The notes: a model not told the origin generated them from the letters alone. A DNA stretch of 64,000 bases from Muraenolepis orangiensis (GCA_027704905.1 CM051013.1:15918327-15982326); one strand, 5' to 3'. Shown: positions 21,861-33,420, counted from the first letter of the stretch. Made by a program: numbers and translations.

Positions 21861-21914
21861 CTTTGAGAGTATATTCTCTTTCTGTTCACAAAAATGTTCA
21901 AAAAGAGGTAACCA

Positions 21915-22890
21915 CAAAGTCAAGTAAATTGTATTTGTATAGTCCTTAATCACAGTTATAGTCTCAAAGGGCTTCACATGTTTACAACACCCCCCAAACC
22001 CTAGCCCCCCTAAGGGCAGTGGAAGGGGATCCCTCCTTCCAGGGATGGTTCAGGAGTGCAATGGGTGCCATAAGTGACTTATAGTAATGTACATAGTAAA
22101 GTACAAAAAAATTAGAATAATAATAATATACAAATAATAAAATGAGAATATAATTTGTTTGTGGTGCTGGCCAGTATCCTTCAGGTGGGGATCACAGCAG
22201 CACACTGGAAAACAGAAGCAGACTGTGGTATGGTTAGATGGGGTAGGGTGGACATGGAACATGTAGAGAACCTCTAGTCTAGTACCGGCAGCAGGGGTAG
22301 GCTAGTGCTGACTAACGGGTCGATTTAGCTGTAATGAGAGCTGAGGGGCACTCCTAGGCGCCAATGACAACGACATTGTAAAAAGGTAGGTTTTAAGTTT
22401 AGATTTAAATATTTCAACAGAGTCTGCTTCCCTGATTACAGGTGGCACAAATAGGGTGCACGGTAGGAGAACACTCTATTCCCTGCTGATTTCTTTATGA
22501 CTTTTGGGATTCATAGAAGGCCGGCTCCTGAAGACCGGATGGGCCAAGAAGGACAATGGGGAACAATAAGGTCTTTCAGGTATGAGGGTGCTAATCCCTG
22601 TAGGATTTTATAAGTAAGTAGTAGCACCTTGAAATCTGACCTCGCATTAACTGGAAGCCAGTGGAGCGAGGACAGAATTGGATGCTTTTCGTAGCAGGGT
22701 AACCCAGAAAACAGTGCATTACAGTAATCTAGTCTAGACGATATAAACGCGTGGATGAGTGTCTCTGCATCCGCGGCAGACCGCATTGGTTGTATTCTAG
22801 CAATGTTTCTAAGATGGAAAAATGCAGTTCTAGTTATATATTTTACATGTTGATTGAAAGATAGCATCGGGTCGAACAGGACACCAAGAC
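21915..22890 (-). mobile_element. 5'-truncated L2-type LINE in antisense
   Basis: The - strand encodes FHLRNIARIQPMRSAADAET, LIHAFISSRLDYCNALFSGL and HWLPVNARSDFKVLLLTYKI, the standard L2 RT C-terminus. The 3' tail lies at 21917-21990 (reverse of TTTGAGACTATAACTGTG and TATACAAATACAATTTACTTG). It splits the endonuclease and RT parts of the + strand LINE. Confidence 0.8.
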
Positions 22891-23039
22891 AAAGCGATAT
22901 TTAACTGAAAATACTAGGGAAATGTTTACTCAGAATTTTCTTCCACACTTGCCCCTGCTAACATCTCAGTAAATGAGCTAGAATTAAAAAATGTTATAGA
23001 TGCCTTTGAAACAGAAAAAAGTGTCAAAGCTGAACGCAA

Positions 23040-23483
23040 GTGGCGAAAAAAAATCTCCAGATTCATTTAGAAATCTATAAAGAGAGACTTGGCTTTCATA
23101 ATTTGGAATTGAAAATTGCAAACCCCCCCCCCCTGGTGTCAGTAGCCTCTGAATTCCTATCCACCAGGGCCTGCAATGAATTTGCCTCCTTCTTCACTGA
23201 CAAAATTCAGAAAATCAGACAAGCAGTCAGTGCCTCTGTATCCGGTACAGCAAATGTTTTGTCTCCGTGTCCATTTAAAATCAAGTCAAACACCATGACA
23301 CAATTCAATCAGATTAATGATAAAAACCTTGAGGACATTATACAACTTCTGAAATCCTCCTCCTGCTGCCTTGATATTACACCAACAGGATTTTTCAAAG
23401 ATGTTTTTCATTGCATGGCCTCAGATCAACTTCATATAGTAAACAAGTCTCTTCACTCAGGCCCTGAAAACTGCAGTCATTAA
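23040..23483 (+). pseudogene. LINE ORF2 pre-RT segment
   Basis: A 147-codon frame includes ACNEFASFFTDKIQKIRQAV and CCLDITPTGFFKDVF, which are conserved just before the RT fingers in L2/CR1 LINEs. An alternative start could lie upstream, because the real frame continues from the endonuclease. RT motifs follow with frameshifts (SGFRPNHSTETALVKVFND at about 23637, then LRAAFDTVDH at about 23748). Confidence 0.7.
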
Positions 23484-23870
23484 ACCATTCTTAAAAAAGA
23501 ATAATCTAGATGCTTCATTAATGAACAATTACAGCCCATATCAAACCTCCCATTTCTAGGTAAAATCATTGTAAAAGTTGTTTTTCAACAGTTGAGTAAT
23601 TTCTTGCAATTAAATAACTGTTTCGATTTCTTCCAGTCAGGCTTTCGTCCAAACCACAGCACTGAGACTGCTCTTGTAAAGGTCTTCAATGACATACACT
23701 TAAACAGACAGTGGCAGAACTTCAGTGTTAGTATTATTAGATCTCAGGGCTGCGTTTGACACTGTTGACCACAACCTATTACTAGACCGACTGGAAAACT
23801 GGGTGGGACTTTCGGCAACGGTTCTAAATTGGTTTGAATCCTACTTAAAGGACAAACAACTTTGTTTCTA

Positions 23871-24420
23871 TAGGTAAATTATTCAGTAGACTCGACTACT
23901 GTAATAGTGTCTTTGCAGGTCTCACTAAAAAATATATTAGAAAGATGCAGCTAATTCAGAACGCGGCTGCTCGAGTCCTCACTAACTAAGAAAGTGGATC
24001 ACATCACTCCTGTTCAGAAGTCTTTGCACTGGCTTCCTGTGTGTCAAAGAATTGATTTCAAAATACTGCTGCTGGTTTATAAAGCATTGAATGGTTTAGG
24101 CCCAAAATACATTTCTGACCTCCTGCTAAATGATGAACCATCCAGATCTCTGAGGTCTTTAGGGACTGGTCAACGTTCTGTCCCCAGAGTCTGAACTAAA
24201 CATGGAGAAGCACCGTTCAGTTATTATGCTCCAAATATGTGGAACAAACTACCAGAAACCTGCAGGTCCGCTGCAACTCTTACTAGTTTTAAATCCAGGC
24301 TGAAGACTTTTCTTTTTGCTGCTGCGTTTAATTTATATATTCATATCTTCAACTGCACTGTATCTTTTATTCATGTATTTTTCTTTTAATGTTTATTTTA
24401 TTATCTTTGCTTTTTAATGG
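23871..24420 (+). pseudogene. LINE RT C-terminal region
   Basis: After a deletion that removes the catalytic palm, the sequence resumes with SRLDYCNSVFAG, IQNAAARVLT, DHITPVQKSLHWLPVCQRID and FKILLLVYKALNGLGPKYIS, then YYAPNMWNKLPE. All are hallmarks of L2-group RT C-termini. Several stops are present. Confidence 0.75.
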
Positions 24421-24485
24421 CTTTTTAAATGCCATTTTCTTAATGTCTTGACGTTGAAAGGTGCTATATAAATTAACTTGCCTTA

Positions 24486-24960
24486 CCTTAATCCTAACAT
24501 ACCTTCCTATATCATGCCCCACCTCCCTATCGGCCCTCCCTGCCTCCCTCTCTTATCCTATATTACATTTTCTCTCCCTCTCTATCTCTATCCTGTTTCT
24601 GCCTCTACTAAACCCTATGCTCATCTCCTCTACCTAACCCTCCCACAATCTCCCTATATCTTCCTCATCAACCTCTCCTTTCTTTTCTCTATCCTCTCTC
24701 TCACCTTCTCCTTGTATCTTTCATCCTACAACAAATCAGCATTCAAACACCACGCCGCTCCCCCCCCCTCCTCTCACTTCCCTGACCTATACTGAACTCT
24801 AACACCCTGTGATCGCTCAACGCTGTGTCCCTATACTCTATCTTCCCTATCCTACCCACTATGCCTATGCTACTCTGTTTTACTCTTCCTCTGCCTGAAC
24901 TCCCTTAGCCCATTGGCATTAAAGGATATGATTTTTACTGTTGTGACAATGAGGATAAGA
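24486..24960 (-). pseudogene. Tx1-clade LINE endonuclease N-terminus (decayed)
   Basis: The + strand is unusually C/T-rich. Near 24905-24945 the - strand reads VKIISFNANGLREF in one frame, the same motif as the better preserved copy at 39745 (VTSLNANGLRDFWRR). The rest is too decayed to follow. Confidence 0.45.
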
Positions 24961-26240
24961 AAAAAAACACACACGCCAATCAGTTATTCCATGTTTTCAT
25001 CTTCCTCTCTACCTTTAACCTCCTTCCTCCCTAGAGGCCTATTGCTCTTGGCAGCCACCTCATCACAGGCCTCCACACCAATATAGTCCCAGCTATCTGT
25101 GCCATCTGACACAATATACGCTGCCCCGTAAAACACAGTCACACACTCCTCTCCAATCTCTCTTTCAATAAAAATCGATGTTTTTGCTGAATTGTAGAAC
25201 ATTTGCGGTGATTTATTGCGTCCGCAACATGGGCCAACAGAGGATGGCCTATAATGGACATTGACATCTTTACACAGACAACGTTTCCGTTACCCCATGT
25301 TTGAAAATGCCAGCCTCCCTTTAAGGATTTAGTGGCTTAACATTTGTTGCCTCACAAAATGGAATCCTAAAAGTCAACGCGCTGTTCAAGATTCAAGATT
25401 TGTTATTGCTGTATGTAACAAGTACGGAATGCGTTCTCCCCATTCCTTCCTTCTTTATACTACTATACTGTAGCGACCCTCACATTTACATAAACTCACA
25501 CATGAGTTAAGCTCATACATCTCACATAGGTTTTTGGGGGGAGAGGTGCCTTAGTTGGTTGGTAAGTTGGTTGGGGCGCGAGGGGAGAGGGAGCAGGAAG
25601 GAGGAGACTAGCGAGTGTGGAGTCTGATAGTTTTTCGGTTTGAACTGTTCTTGTTTTGGGCATTTCTCCCAACCCGGTGATTCATGTAAGCTGTTAAAAA
25701 GGAGTAAAGACGTTCCGAGCATAAACAAGTGTCCCCTGTCGTTCATCAGATTAAGACGGTTAGGAGTTGAGGTACGACGCTACAATACCGTATACTATAC
25801 TGTGTACTTATGTTGCGTTATGCCACACACATATGTTTGCCGGCGGAACCCCTTGGTAGTACAGAGTCGGAGGCACAAAGGAGTTCAACAACCCGTAGAC
25901 GTCTTTATTGTATATTGCTCCAATGAATAAACTGATGTGAGGTGTGAACAATGAACTATGTATGTGTCAATTACGGAAGTGGAGGAGGCATGAGCGTGGC
26001 TGGAGAGTAAAGTGGTGTGATGCTGGAATCACAACGGTACTATTACAATCGTTTTTCAAAAGTAACACTACCATAACACTCCTTAGTCTTTAACAAACTT
26101 GACTTATATTGCACGTTAACAAGTTATTCACACAAGTCTCTCCTTAAGCTTGGTCATTCCCACTTCTCCCGGAACATGGTTCTCATTTCCTTTACATAGA
26201 CCAGGATGCTCTCTTCTGGGCTGCTCATTAATAACTCTTT
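24961..26240. other. Repeat-rich region without a clear gene
   Basis: A 72-codon - strand frame lies at 24984-25202 (no family recognised). There is a retroelement tail-like TTCAAGATTCAAGATTTGTT at 25385-25405 and an LTR-like block around 25846-26060 (GCCGGCGGAACC, AATAAA at about 25926). Borders are unresolved. Confidence 0.35.
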
Positions 26241-26243
26241 AAA

Positions 26244-26771
26244 CTAGCTCTGTCTATCGTACATGCTGCCTCTCGGTCTGCCTCCTCTCCACTTATTGTC
26301 TGGTTCTGCTCTTCTTCTTCCTCCATGCACTCTCCGTCCTCTGCCCTCCTTCCTAGCTCTCCGCCACTCCTTTGTCCACCACTCCTTTGTTAGCCGCCAG
26401 TTTTGTCTCCCGCATACCTTGGTCGCCATCTTGTCTCCCGCTGCCTCCACCGCCGTTACGTCTCCCATCGGCTCCACCACCACTCGTTCCCCCTCTTTGT
26501 CCTTGCTGACGCCACTATCTTCATTTTGGCCCTCCATTGTCCCTCCATTTTGTCCCTCGCCAACATTTCGCCCCTTCACCGCCATCTTGTCATCCTCCTT
26601 CTCAGGAGGATGACATTCATTGTCCTCCACCCCCACCCCTTTGTCCTTCACCGCCGCCTGGGCCCTCACCCGATCTCGGCCACCCTGACGCCCACACTCT
26701 CTGGCATAATGGCCCCGAGTCCCGCACTCCCGACACAAGAACTCGGGGCACTCCCTCAATATGTTTTTCAA
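26244..26771 (-). pseudogene. Tx1-clade LINE ORF1 C-terminal region with CCHC zinc knuckle
   Basis: The frame begins NILRECPEFLCRECGTRGHY followed by ARECG, a CCHC knuckle (C-x2-C-x4-H-x4-C). It is preceded by the ILRECPEF block I associate with Tx1 ORF1. The remainder is Gly/Glu/Lys-rich and low complexity. The N-terminal part is cut off by the LINE at 26850-28862. ORF1 proteins of this group bind RNA. Confidence 0.7.
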
Positions 26772-26849
26772 AATCCTTTATTGATCTAATGACACTAGAT
26801 CACGCTCACCTCATCACTTGGAGGGATACAATAATAAATAAAAATACGA

Positions 26850-28862
26850 TTCGATAATACTTTATTGGTCAGATCATGTCTGAAATTTGACTTGCATCAC
26901 AGCAGCTCCATGTGTAACATCAACATAGACAAAATATCAAGACACTGTACATGAAAAACAAACAAACATTTAACATAACAATCACTCAAAGACAAACACA
27001 AACACAGCAGTCATATATGGAGTATCTGCTCTCCACCCACCCCCCCACAGCCCACATGTTTCTGAAGGCCTGTACTTTGTCAATCAGGTGGTAGTAGGTG
27101 TGCTCCACCCTCAGCCTGGCTCTCAGCAGCTCCTGCAGCACTGGCAGCAGCACCACGCTCCCCACACCCTGCACTCGGTTCCTGTGGGTCAGCCAGATAG
27201 CCAGCTTAGCAGCACCAGATACAAAGTTCAATAGGGTGTGCACACCCTTCCTCTTTACAGAGTATTTTGGTCCAAAAATAAATAAAACAAAACCAAACTT
27301 CCTCCCCAAGGCCCTAAAAGCTTTTAATGAGTAGAAACAAGGCTGACAGCAGAGGACACTGAATAAACAAGCGTTCCAAGGTCTCAACCTCTGAACCAAA
27401 AATTCACCCCTCCCCCAGCTCCGGATCAAGGTGCTCTCTGTACCTGTTTGTACCTGTTTGTGGCTATCGCCCCGTGCAAAATCCTCCACTGGAATTCTGC
27501 TGTCGCTTCTCCACGGGCAGCTTGTACAGGCACCGCCAGCTGCCTTTCGGGGAAGAGTCTGGACCAAAGAACTCGGCCCACCTCGACTCTTTAACCCCCG
27601 CCAGAGAGGTTCAGAACCTTTACGTACAGATGGTATATTTCCATTTTCCCACAAGCCTGAAATGTGTCCAGGTGGGGGAGTCCTCAAGGCGAGTAGCTGG
27701 CCTGCTCCCTCATGCCAGTCCCCTACCGCCAGTGTGACCTGCAGAGAGGGGAAGCTGTAGTCACCGTCCTCGATCCACTGCTCACACAGGTCGGCGTCTT
27801 CTGCAAAGGCCCTCAGGGACTCTGGCAGGGCAGCACAGACCTCCTTCACCACCTGACCTAAAATCCTGATGGACGAGGTATTGCTTCTTCTTCTTAGGGT
27901 CGAGAGAGATGTTGCCTTCACCTTCATGAGGTGACCTACTGTCGTACAGCCGGCCTCAGCCTCGGCCAAGGACTGGTACGCAGGCTGGCAGACTGTAACG
28001 TAATGTCCTCAGTAGGCCATTGAAGAACCAGGGTTATCAAACTCCCACATGCCCGGCATCTCGCTGGTGGCACGGGAGAACTTGAAGATGTGCCATGCCT
28101 GCAGCACCAAGGTGTAGAATGGGGTCAGGCCGAACAGGTCCAGCTCCTCTGGTGTAAGCATGAACAGCTGCTTATGGTAGCCAAACCTCCTGACCCTCCT
28201 GAGCAGCAACTTTCCAATGTTCAGACAGCTCGGTCCACAGTCATACAACAGCCTGTTAACAGTCCGCAGTCTGAAGGAGGCGATCTTGGACTGGATGTTG
28301 ATCAGTCCTTTCCCTCCCTCAGCTAGCGGCAAGTAGAGAGCCGCTGCACAAACCCAGTGCCGACCAGACTAGAGAAGTCCACAATCTCTCGCTGGATGTC
28401 TTCCATCAGGTTTTTAGGTAGTGTCAGGGCCATCGGTCTGTGCCAAAGGGTCGAGGCAACCAAGTAATTGGCGACCCGAACTCTTCCCCTATAGAACATC
28501 TGGGGTAGCAACCATTTCCATTTAGACAACCGAGTGCACACCTTCTCCTTTACTCCCTCCCAGTTTTCGGCCCAACAAAAACTCCCAACACCTTTTCGTC
28601 CCTCTTTTTCACACTGAAGGCCTCCAGGCAGGCTAGGAACCACCTGATCCCTCCAGTGTCCCAAAAGTAAAGCACAACTTTTGGCGCAGCTTACCCTTGC
28701 CGAAGAGGCCCTCTCGTAAAGGGACAGGGTCCTGCAGACACTGAACATCCCTATGGCTGGAGACGAAGATGTTAACATCGTCGGCATATGCAGAGAGTGT
28801 AGGAGGACGCTCCAGCACACAGGAGGCCGGCAGGAGCACTGAGCTGACCCCTCAACCTGCAC
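26850..28862 (-). mobile_element. Tx1-clade LINE, RT palm to 3' end
   Basis: On the - strand: AYADDVNIFVSSHRDVQCLQ (RT motif, about 28790), then LSKWKWLLPQMFYRGRVRVA and NYLVASTLWHRPMAL (28323-28620). Next come LPLAEGGKGLINIQSKIASF and FGLTPFYTLVLQAWHIFKFS (28009-28332), then a 327-codon open frame (26986-27969) with YSVKRKGVHTLLNFVSGAAK, LAIWLTHRNR and RLRVEHTYYHLIDKVQAF. These are successive C-terminal blocks of the fish 'Tx1-like' LINE. The 3'UTR ends near 26850 with an A/T-rich tail. Frameshifts separate the blocks. It differs from the 5S-associated Tx1 family elsewhere in the window. Confidence 0.8.
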
Positions 28863-28869
28863 AGCAAAG

Positions 28870-29410
28870 GCTCAATAGCCAGACTATATAACTGTCCTGA
28901 AATAGGACAACCCTGTCTTATTCCCCCACTCCCTCACCTCATCCACTATCACCTGCTCCCTCATAAACCCCGGCACATATTCATACACTGAATCCCTAAC
29001 CTTCCTTATCCCTGCTCTCCAAATAGCCCTGTTGAAGAATGTGCCCCCCTCAAACAGCACATAGGGGTTCAGGAACACTGGCTGCTCCCATACCTGTGAC
29101 ATATAAACACACTCGTACCTAACATTCACGACAAACTCACCCCATGCACTCAATACCAGTTAACATCCTTTTCATCAATCATGTATACAGCACTTGCACC
29201 CCCCACATTTATTAATGGCAACCCCTAAGAACCCCTTCCAAATGTGATCACCTTTATCCCTCAAATACTTCACCATTACTTTAACCCTTAATGCCTTTCT
29301 CTTCTGATCTATATTTACCAACTTCAAACCTCCATTGCTATACTCATTATGTAGTACCTCTCTAGCTATCTTGACCCCTTTCCCTCCCCACAGAAAGTCA
29401 CTCACTAATC
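28870..29410 (-). pseudogene. Tx1-clade LINE (5S family) post-RT segment
   Basis: The - strand reads SDFLWGGKGVKIAREVLHNE, YSNGGLKLVNIDQKRKALRV, KYLRDKGDHIWKGFLG, then ECVYMSQVWEQPVFLNPYVL and YEYVPGFMREQVIVDEV. It continues the domain of 29546-29820, from which it is separated by a 130-bp tail-like insertion. Nearly the whole segment is repeated at 31030-31690. Confidence 0.75.
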
Positions 29411-29545
29411 CAAGTCAAGTTTATTGTCACTTCACAGTTTACACAAGTATAAAGCAGTGGTGTGAAAATCTTATGTGCAATACCCGACGACACAGCAGTT
29501 ATAAAATAAGATAAAAATAGAAAAGTAAAAATAAATAAATGCAAT
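29411..29545 (-). repeat. Short retroelement tail (SINE-like)
   Basis: CAAGTCAAGTTTATTGTCAC and TAAAGCAGTGGTGTGAAAAT are a familiar fish retroelement 3' end. The same insertion at the same place occurs at 31694-31795 in the duplicated block. Confidence 0.6.
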
Positions 29546-29820
29546 TTATAAAATTAACCACACTCTCCGGCATATCCAACACACTCGTCACATAAACCAG
29601 CTTACTCATCACTAACGCATTCACAACCACCACTTTACACCGTAGCTTTAACCTCCAAAACCCTGGCGTCTTCTTAATCTTATTTACTATCCCTTCATAC
29701 AGTCTATCCCGTCCCTCCCTACTCTCAATGCCCAAATTAATCCCTACCACCCTCATATATCCCTTCTCCTTTAGCCCTGTCTCAGCCCTACCTGCTCTCA
29801 CCGTTCCTATGTACATGATA
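29546..29820 (-). pseudogene. Tx1-clade LINE segment upstream of the tail insertion
   Basis: The - strand reads RAGRAETGLKEKGYMRVVGI, LYEGIVNKIKKTPGFWRLKL and VVVNALVMSKLVYVTSVLDM. This is RT thumb and connection of the 5S-family Tx1 LINE. It continues into SDFLWGGKG at 29405. Confidence 0.7.
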
Positions 29821-29822
29821 AC

Positions 29823-29842
29823 CCTAACCCTTAGGGTTAGGA
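29823..29842. repeat. Inverted telomere-like repeat
   Basis: CCTAACCCTTAGGGTTAGG and its flanks form a head-to-head pair of about two TTAGGG units each. It lies at the 3' border of the Penelope-like fragment. Confidence 0.6.
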
Positions 29843-29879
29843 GAAATTGCCCAGCACACAAGTATGCTGGCAATGCGCT

Positions 29880-30890
29880 GGCACAGGACTAATTTGTCTT
29901 CTTGATTTTGATATATGAGATGTGTAGAGAGACGAGAGGAAAAGGAGATAAGAAGTTTAAAAGAAGAGAAGGGGAGGGGGGGGGGGAAGGGTTTGTTTGA
30001 TTAAAAACATGAATAAAAAGGTATAAAAAAGAACAGGGATTTGGTTCGAAGACTCCATTATAAACCCATTAATTTAGTATTTTTCATTCAACCCACAAGG
30101 GTCGATGGTTTTTAGGAGTCTAATCCACGTTCTCTCTGTTCTTTGCCTGAGAGTTTTGGTCCAGGTACTACTGGACTCGAGGCCCTCTACTCTGAGGTTC
30201 TCGAGTCCATGTAATATAAAGTGAGTGTACAGAACAGTGGAGCGATTGCCTCTCCTGATCTGATAGATGTGCTGCTTTAGCCTGCTTTCTATAGAGATCT
30301 TGGTTTGTCCAATGTACAGTTTGTGGCACCGTGCACATCTTTGTGCATATATTGCATTCATAGTTTTAATCCCTATTCTCTCCTTAATCGGAACCCCTAG
30401 ACCAGAGTATTTGTTTCCTATATACTCGGTCTGTTTAAAATATTTTTTTTTCGTAGTCGGTCCTTTATTTAGGTTAGAATGTACCAGTCTGTCTCTGAGA
30501 TTTTTGTTTCTCCTGAAGGCTGAAATAACCCTAAACCTATTTAATTCCCAAATCTTTTCTTGGGCCTGCTGGAAGTTGGTTTTCAGGTTTCTACTGAGTC
30601 TGGCCAGGGATTTGGAGTAAGTAGTGACCACAGGTATAACATAGCGCTCATCCCTGTCTTTAACGTACCTACCATTATTTTTGGAAGATTTGTTTCACCT
30701 CTGTCCTAATTTCCCTTAGGAACCTCTGTGAGTAACCACGGGGCCCAAGGGCTGTGAACAGTATTTGTGTGGCTCGTTCCACATCCTCTGGGTAGGTACA
30801 AATCCTATGGAATCTAATCAATTGGGACTAGATTAGTCCTTTGTAGGTGTTTGGGATGATGGCTATTTTTGTGGAGAAGGGCATTGACCT
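29880..30890 (-). mobile_element. Penelope-like element, 3' part with GIY-YIG endonuclease
   Basis: A - strand frame at 30074-30631 encodes VVTTYSKSLARLSRNLKTNF, then AIYAQRCARCHKLYIGQTKI, SIESRLKQHIYQIRRGNRS, LYTHFILHG and ERTWIRLLKTIDPCGLNEKY. The YIGQT block, the downstream Arg (SRLKQH), and the Glu at ERTWI fit a GIY-YIG nuclease with the CxxC-type finger (CARC) typical of Penelope elements. Upstream (30640-30860) another frame carries FHRICTYPEDVERATQILF and RGYSQRFLREIR from the RT C-terminus. The tail runs into an A/G-rich stretch. Confidence 0.8.
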
Positions 30891-31800
30891 ACTGTCGTAC
30901 AGCCGGCCTCTCAAGGACTGGTACACAGGAGGCCGGCAGGAGCACTGAGCTGTGACCCCTCAACCTGCACAGCAAAGGCTCAATAGCCAGACTATATAAC
31001 TGTCCTGAAATAGGACAACCCTGTTTTATTCTTCACCGTACAGGAATTGGCCTACTCAGCCCTGCCCCCATCTTCACCATACACTGTGCACCGTTATACA
31101 ATAGTCCAAACCATGACCGAAAACCCTCACACTGAAATATAAAAAGCTTTCAGCACCTGTTATTCCCAGGCGGTCTCCCATCCCCTCTCTAATCCTCTCC
31201 ATCACCCCCTCTGCTGTCCCCAATCCCTCATCCACTATCCCCTGCGCCCTCATAAACCCCGGCACATATTCATACACTAAATCCCTAACCTTCCTAATCC
31301 CTGCGCTCCAAATAGTTGAAGAATGTGCCCCCCTCAAACAGCACATAGGGGTTCAGGAACACCGGCTGCTCCCATACCTGTGACATATAAACACACTCGT
31401 ACCTAACATTCACGACAAACTCACCCCATGCACTCAATACCAGTTAACATCCTTTTCATCAATCATGTATACAGCACTTGCACCCCCCACATTTATTAAT
31501 GGCCTCCCCTAAGAACCCCTTCCAAATGTGATCACCTTTATCCCTCAAATACTTCACCATTACTTTAACCCTTAATGCCTTTCTCTTCTGATCTACATTT
31601 ACCAACTTCAAACCTCCATTGCTATACTCATTCTGTAGTACCTCTCTAGCTATCTTGACCCCTTTCCCTCCCCACAGAAAGTCACTCACTAATCCAAGTC
31701 AAGTTTATTGTCACTTCACAGTTTACACAAGTATAAAGCAGTGGTGTGAAAATCTTATGTGCAATACCCGACGGCAGACAGCAGTTATAAAAAGAAGTCC
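30891..31800 (-). repeat. Second copy of a LINE-derived block (segmental duplication)
   Basis: 30928-31793 repeats 28811-29500 almost base for base, including the retroelement tail insertion. The segment around 30890 repeats 27935 (CTACTGTCGTACAGCCGGCC). This copy contains an extra stretch at about 31027-31245 with a 5S rRNA fragment that the first copy lacks. The copies are in direct orientation with the Penelope fragment between them. Confidence 0.8.
31141..31182 (-). rRNA. 5S rRNA 3'-end fragment fused to LINE sequence
   Basis: Read on the - strand: GATGGGAGACCGCCTGGGAA, then TAACAGGTGCTGAAAGC and TTTTT. This is the last 40 nt of 5S rRNA with two changes. It follows directly on LINE coding sequence (GGATTAGAGAGG). 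It is a recombination or template-jump scar, not a gene. Confidence 0.85.
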
Positions 31801-32472
31801 CTAAATTAATCCCTAGCACCCTCATATATCCCTTCTCCTCCTTTAGCCCTGTCTCAGCCCTACCTGCTCTCACTGTCTCTATGCATCCTATGATCTCTTA
31901 CTTCTCTATATTAATCCTAGCACCTGACTCCCTACCGTATTCCCTCAACCTCTTCAGCACCTCATCTCCCTGTCCCTCACCGTGATGGTGGTGTCATTTG
32001 CATACTGATGTATTAAACTCATCCTTCCTCCTGGTAGTTCTATGCCCCTTATCTCGTGGTTCAGGTTCAGAAGCACCGCTAGCGGTTCTGCTGAGATTGA
32101 GTACGGCAGACCCGAGAGCGGCTTAAATAGATAACCGTGATCTACTCTATTAAAGGCCTTATTTAAATCAAAACGTATCACTATCCCTCCTCTTCCTCCC
32201 TTCATGTGCTCTATCGTGTCCCTAATACTCCCTATCATATCAGCAATGTCCCTACCTGGTCAACTGTAGGCCTGTGTATTACCCACCGCCGTCCCTATTA
32301 CCTCCTTGACCCTATTAGCTAGCACCCGTGCCAATATTTTATAATCCCCATTTAACACACTAAGCAGCGTATAATTCTCTAGCTTATCCCTATCACCTTT
32401 CTTATTTCTTATGTATTATGCTAACCAATCCTACCGTCATGCTCCCGGTCATCTCACCCTTTTCCTCTATCC
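31801..32472 (-). pseudogene. Tx1-clade LINE reverse transcriptase palm fragments
   Basis: The - strand reads ENYTLLSVLNGDYKILARVL (about 32380), then IVIRFDLNKAFNRVDHGYLF (motif A) and SLIHQYANDTTITVRDRE (motif C, with YANDT where YADDT is expected). The motif C substitution would inactivate the enzyme. The upstream continuation is beyond the hAT insertion, at 37991. Confidence 0.7.
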
Positions 32473-33225
32473 ATCTAAACCAGGGGTCCCCAAACTTTTT
32501 CCTGTGAGGGCCACATAACTTTTCCCTTCTCTGATGGGGGCCGGGGTCAGTTTGTAACAGAAAAAGTGTGACGATCGCAGGGGTGCCTAAACGTAAACAT
32601 TTATTGTTTTCCAGAAAGCCACACATAACCAAATATTAATAACCCTTTCCGGGATCTTCACAGAAAAAAAAGTCAGGAAATAAATAACACTATTAATGAA
32701 ATAAATAACACTATTTGTGAAATAAATAATAACCAAATAACCCTCTCTGGGTTCTTCACAGAAAAAATTAAGTCGGGAAATATATAATAACACTATTTAT
32801 GAAATAAATAATAACCAAATAATAAAGGTTTCTTCACGGAAAAAAAGTCCACTGAACATTAACTTTCTGTTGTGCCGTGCACAATCTTAACAGGTAAAAG
32901 TTAAGCTTAGTTGTCAGAGCAGAATCTCTTACTCAAATGACTCATGTCTCTCAAAGTTCTTGTGTTCCTTCCTTATAATCCTTTTGTAGGTTCCAGTAGG
33001 CTTGTAGACACCGCTGTTTGCAGCTCTCTCTCATCAACTTCCCTGTGAAAACCACAAAGCAAGCAGGCTGAGAAACCGAACTAAGTGATACAGCACCTAC
33101 ACAGCACAATACATTTCACTACCAGTATGGTTGTGGAGATGGATTTTATCCCAGTAGATTTTATTATGATTAAATTTGTTTATACTCAGAAAAGTCAGAA
33201 AAGTGATCTTACCTATGTATGTTCA

Positions 33226-33420
33226 TCAGTGTGAACTGTGGGCCTGCATCTGGCTGGTGAGAAGTTGAATGTCAGGTTCCATTCTAGTCACAGCCAGTCT
33301 CAAACACTGATGCAGATGTTCATCTGTCAATCTTGATCTCATCTGAGTTTTCAGGTGTTTCATGTGTGAAAAGGTTTGCTCGCAGATATACGTGCTGCCA
33401 AAAAGTGTAAACATCTTCAT
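33226..33420 (-). pseudogene. Outer hAT transposase, C-terminal dimerisation region
   Basis: MKMFTLFGSTYICEQTFSHM followed by KHLKTQMRSRLTDEHL is the conserved hAT C-terminus (FGSTY.CE..FS..K..K...R..L...HL). Removing the inner transposon and one copy of its target duplication joins this in frame to the end of the 36373-37425 piece. Confidence 0.85.

Larger units (their letters stand above)
19560..24485 (+). mobile_element. L2/CR1-group LINE, degraded, interrupted by a second LINE
   Basis: In order: an ORF1 coiled-coil start (KMAVLEMKMQWLE, about 19605), an ORF1 esterase (20191-20604), an ORF2 endonuclease (about 21270-21860), a foreign LINE in antisense (about 21915-22890), the pre-RT region (23040-23483), a broken RT (23484-23870), and the C-terminus with tail ending GGTGCTATATAAATTAACTTGCC (24455-24483). 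The palm with the YADD motif is deleted at about 23870. ORF1 esterases are characteristic of CR1-like LINEs. Confidence 0.75.

Noticed and set aside
26263..26857. Pro/Ser-rich + strand frames
   Set aside because: They are antisense shadows of the Tx1 ORF1 zinc-knuckle frame.
30074..30631. GIY-YIG protein as a host SLX1-like or homing nuclease
   Set aside because: The upstream RT C-terminal blocks and the CxxC finger place it in a Penelope-like element.
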